Origin: Calothrix sp. PCC 7716
Lineage (GTDB): Bacteria > Cyanobacteriota > Cyanobacteriia > Cyanobacteriales > Nostocaceae
Assembly (NCBI RefSeq): GCF_019977735.1
Contig: NZ_AP025018.1
Coordinates: 10,606,580-10,670,579 of the forward strand
DNA length: 64,000 nt
Direction of reading: 5' to 3'
Position numbers and translations under genes: made by a program. Below the pieces are notes generated by a model that saw only the letters and a list, made by a program, of their open reading frames with translations, did not search any database and was not told the DNA's origin. Below, piece after piece: positions 62,611-64,000 of the stretch; the stretch's first letter is position 1; each line of letters begins with the position of its first letter.

Positions 62611-64000
62611 ATGGCACTGGCAATTCTGCGATTTTTAGAAAGTGACGGCGCCAAAAGCCGATTTCAAATTGATTTAGGCACAAATCGGTTTTATCAATAT
62701 CAAATTGGTGGCTTAGAGGTGCATGATGTCAATGGCTTAAAAATGCTACAAAGCCCTATTTATACCTCAGAGCTACTTAGCTTATCACCTGAAAACCTAG
62801 GAAGAACAATTTTTGAAGTTCCCAACAACAAATTTGATACAAAACACCGTGCCATCCAAATTACTAGCTTTCGCGACCGTCAACGGGTTGGACCAGCCAT
62901 CTCAGAAATTGTTACGGTCGCGATTGGAACTACACCTGTAACTTCGTTTAGCTTAACAACAGCAATGGAAACGGCTATGGATAAAGCTCCAATCGAAACA
63001 CTACCCTTTCAATATCGAGAAGTTCAACCCGTCAGCGAGGCGATGTTTTTGGGTGGAATACTAAATGCAGTCAAAAGTGTTGCGGCGCCTATTCTTGGTG
63101 CAGTTACAGGAGCAGCGACTGGTGGAGCATCTGGCTCCGGAATTACTGGTATACTTGGTTCAATACTGCCGCAATTAGCAGGTGTTATCGGGGGAGTGTT
63201 ACCCCAACTTTTGGGTGGAGCTACAGCTACTGCTGATGGAAGCACCCCGACCGCAACAGGACAACCTCCAGATGCTAGCCAGTTAACCAGTATTTTAACC
63301 GGGTTGCTTCAACAAGTCGGTAGTGCTGTCGCGGCGCCAGGACAAACAGCACCAGCACCAGTTGCCCCAACCGTCGCTAATGCAGTTAACGCACTAGTAC
63401 CGCAACCTGGAGTGACTGCAACACCCCGACCTCAGCCGATTATGAATCGTGCGCCTGTTGCTCAAAGACGTGGAGTAGCTAGAGCGCAGTCTTTAGCATT
63501 ATCTGTACAAAATTATTATTCAAGTCGAGCGTTTGATGAAGATGAAGATGAGGATGAGGCAGATACCTATGGTCTTTCTCTATCTTCAAATTATGCAGAT
63601 GCAATGTCAGATGAATACGCGGAGTCAATGTTTATCAGCGCAATTCTGCCTGCTCTTGGTGGCATATTGTCTAGCGTTGCACCTAAGTTATTGTCTGCAG
63701 TGCCAAATTTACTTTCGGCATTTGGCCCCCAACTGATGAATATGTTTACGTCGTTACTCAATCCTCAAGCAGCAAAATCTGGGCAAATGAGTACGATGCT
63801 AGGCATTGATGGAGAAGATGCAGAGGATGAGGCAGTATTAATTGCTTTGAGCTTGGCAATGGCAGCATCTGCTACGCCAGACTTAATATATCAACGAGTA
63901 GGCGCCGTCACCCTAGCGTTTAGCGATGTTAAGCCTGTAATGATGCATGGGCGTTCACGCTTTTTGTATCGTCACGACCAGGATATTGCATTCCCGCTTC
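62611..64000 (+). CDS. Unknown protein with hydrophobic Gly-rich segments (incomplete)
   Basis: This frame opens at ATG 62611 (12 bp after the previous stop) and runs off the window, at least 463 codons. The first 110 residues look like a beta-rich domain (FYQYQIGGLEVHDVNGLKML). Four hydrophobic Gly/Leu/Ala-rich segments follow (ILGSILPQLAGVIGGVLPQL, LPALGGILSSVAPKLLSAVP). A highly acidic stretch near residue 310 has D/E runs. Family unknown. It is the fifth gene of the run; the hydrophobic segments suggest membrane insertion or a hydrophobic assembly core. Confidence 0.55.
   Translation, partial: MALAILRFLESDGAKSRFQIDLGTNRFYQYQIGGLEVHDVNGLKMLQSPIYTSELLSLSPENLGRTIFEVPNNKFDTKHRAIQITSFRDRQRVGPAISEIVTVAIGTTPVTSFSLTTAMETAMDKAPIETLPFQYREVQPVSEAMFLGGILNAVKSVAAPILGAVTGAATGGASGSGITGILGSILPQLAGVIGGVLPQLLGGATATADGSTPTATGQPPDASQLTSILTGLLQQVGSAVAAPGQTAPAPVAPTVANAVNALVPQPGVTATPRPQPIMNRAPVAQRRGVARAQSLALSVQNYYSSRAFDEDEDEDEADTYGLSLSSNYADAMSDEYAESMFISAILPALGGILSSVAPKLLSAVPNLLSAFGPQLMNMFTSLLNPQAAKSGQMSTMLGIDGEDAEDEAVLIALSLAMAASATPDLIYQRVGAVTLAFSDVKPVMMHGRSRFLYRHDQDIAFPL

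Noticed and set aside
1-64000. CRISPR arrays, tRNA and rRNA genes.
   Set aside because: I saw no regularly spaced repeats with unique spacers and no recognisable tRNA or rRNA sequence. The three 13-mers at 44847 have no spacers.

Overview
The window looks like a piece of chromosome from a filamentous, heterocystous-type (Nostocales-like) cyanobacterium. The evidence is AT-rich DNA, cyanobacterial families (a CAAD-domain membrane protein, PEP-CTERM surface proteins, a filamentous-haemagglutinin exoprotein, a Nif11 leader peptide, and an HTH / peptidase-ABC / HlyD / PpiC peptide-export operon), many ISL3/ISAs1-type IS remnants, small hairpin repeats, and a very high density of the palindrome GGCGCC. 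I counted about 117 copies by eye, where a few would be expected at this base composition. The usual cyanobacterial HIP1 octamer GCGATCGC is almost absent.

Layout. 0.4-9.6 kb: two PEP-CTERM proteins, a C39-peptidase bacteriocin ABC exporter, a GNAT, an ISL3 element that cuts into a membrane-protein gene, and a MITE. 9.7-12.7 kb: a decay zone with broken ankyrin-like, Excalibur-like and membrane-protein genes plus internal duplications. 12.8-20.3 kb: a coherent, GGCGCC-poor block with panD, an A-PCP-GNAT enzyme resembling insect Ebony, a MATE exporter, an aromatic amino-acid decarboxylase and an aromatic amino-acid hydroxylase. This is a plausible pathway for making, beta-alanylating and exporting an aromatic amine. 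20.4-31.2 kb: EEP nuclease, MIP channel, CAAD protein, a PRC-barrel/DUF2382 stress operon, a Rieske/FAD oxidoreductase broken by one stop codon, and a large TPS exoprotein. 31.2-43.2 kb: toxin-antitoxin genes, an NHLM-type ABC2 exporter with a double-glycine peptide and copies of its own 3' end, transposase remnants, and tandem small paralogues. 43.3-46.6 kb: a GH5 cellulase-like protein lacking its acid/base glutamate, and a GT39-type membrane glycosyltransferase.

47.0-56.5 kb is a peptide secretion and modification region. It holds an HTH regulator, a cNMP-binding C39 ABC exporter, an HlyD adaptor and a PpiC isomerase, followed on the opposite strand by two short unlisted double-glycine peptides and a Nif11-type precursor / radical SAM-SPASM / tiny accessory-protein operon. 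The precursor core contains an L-Y-G motif, the XYG signature of the protein 'spliceases' that make beta-amino acids by excising a tyramine unit.

56.8-64.0 kb: an operon-like run of five genes: a subtilisin-like S8 peptidase, a peptidoglycan-binding coiled-coil protein and three proteins I do not recognise. The last runs off the window. No rRNA, tRNA or CRISPR array was recognised.
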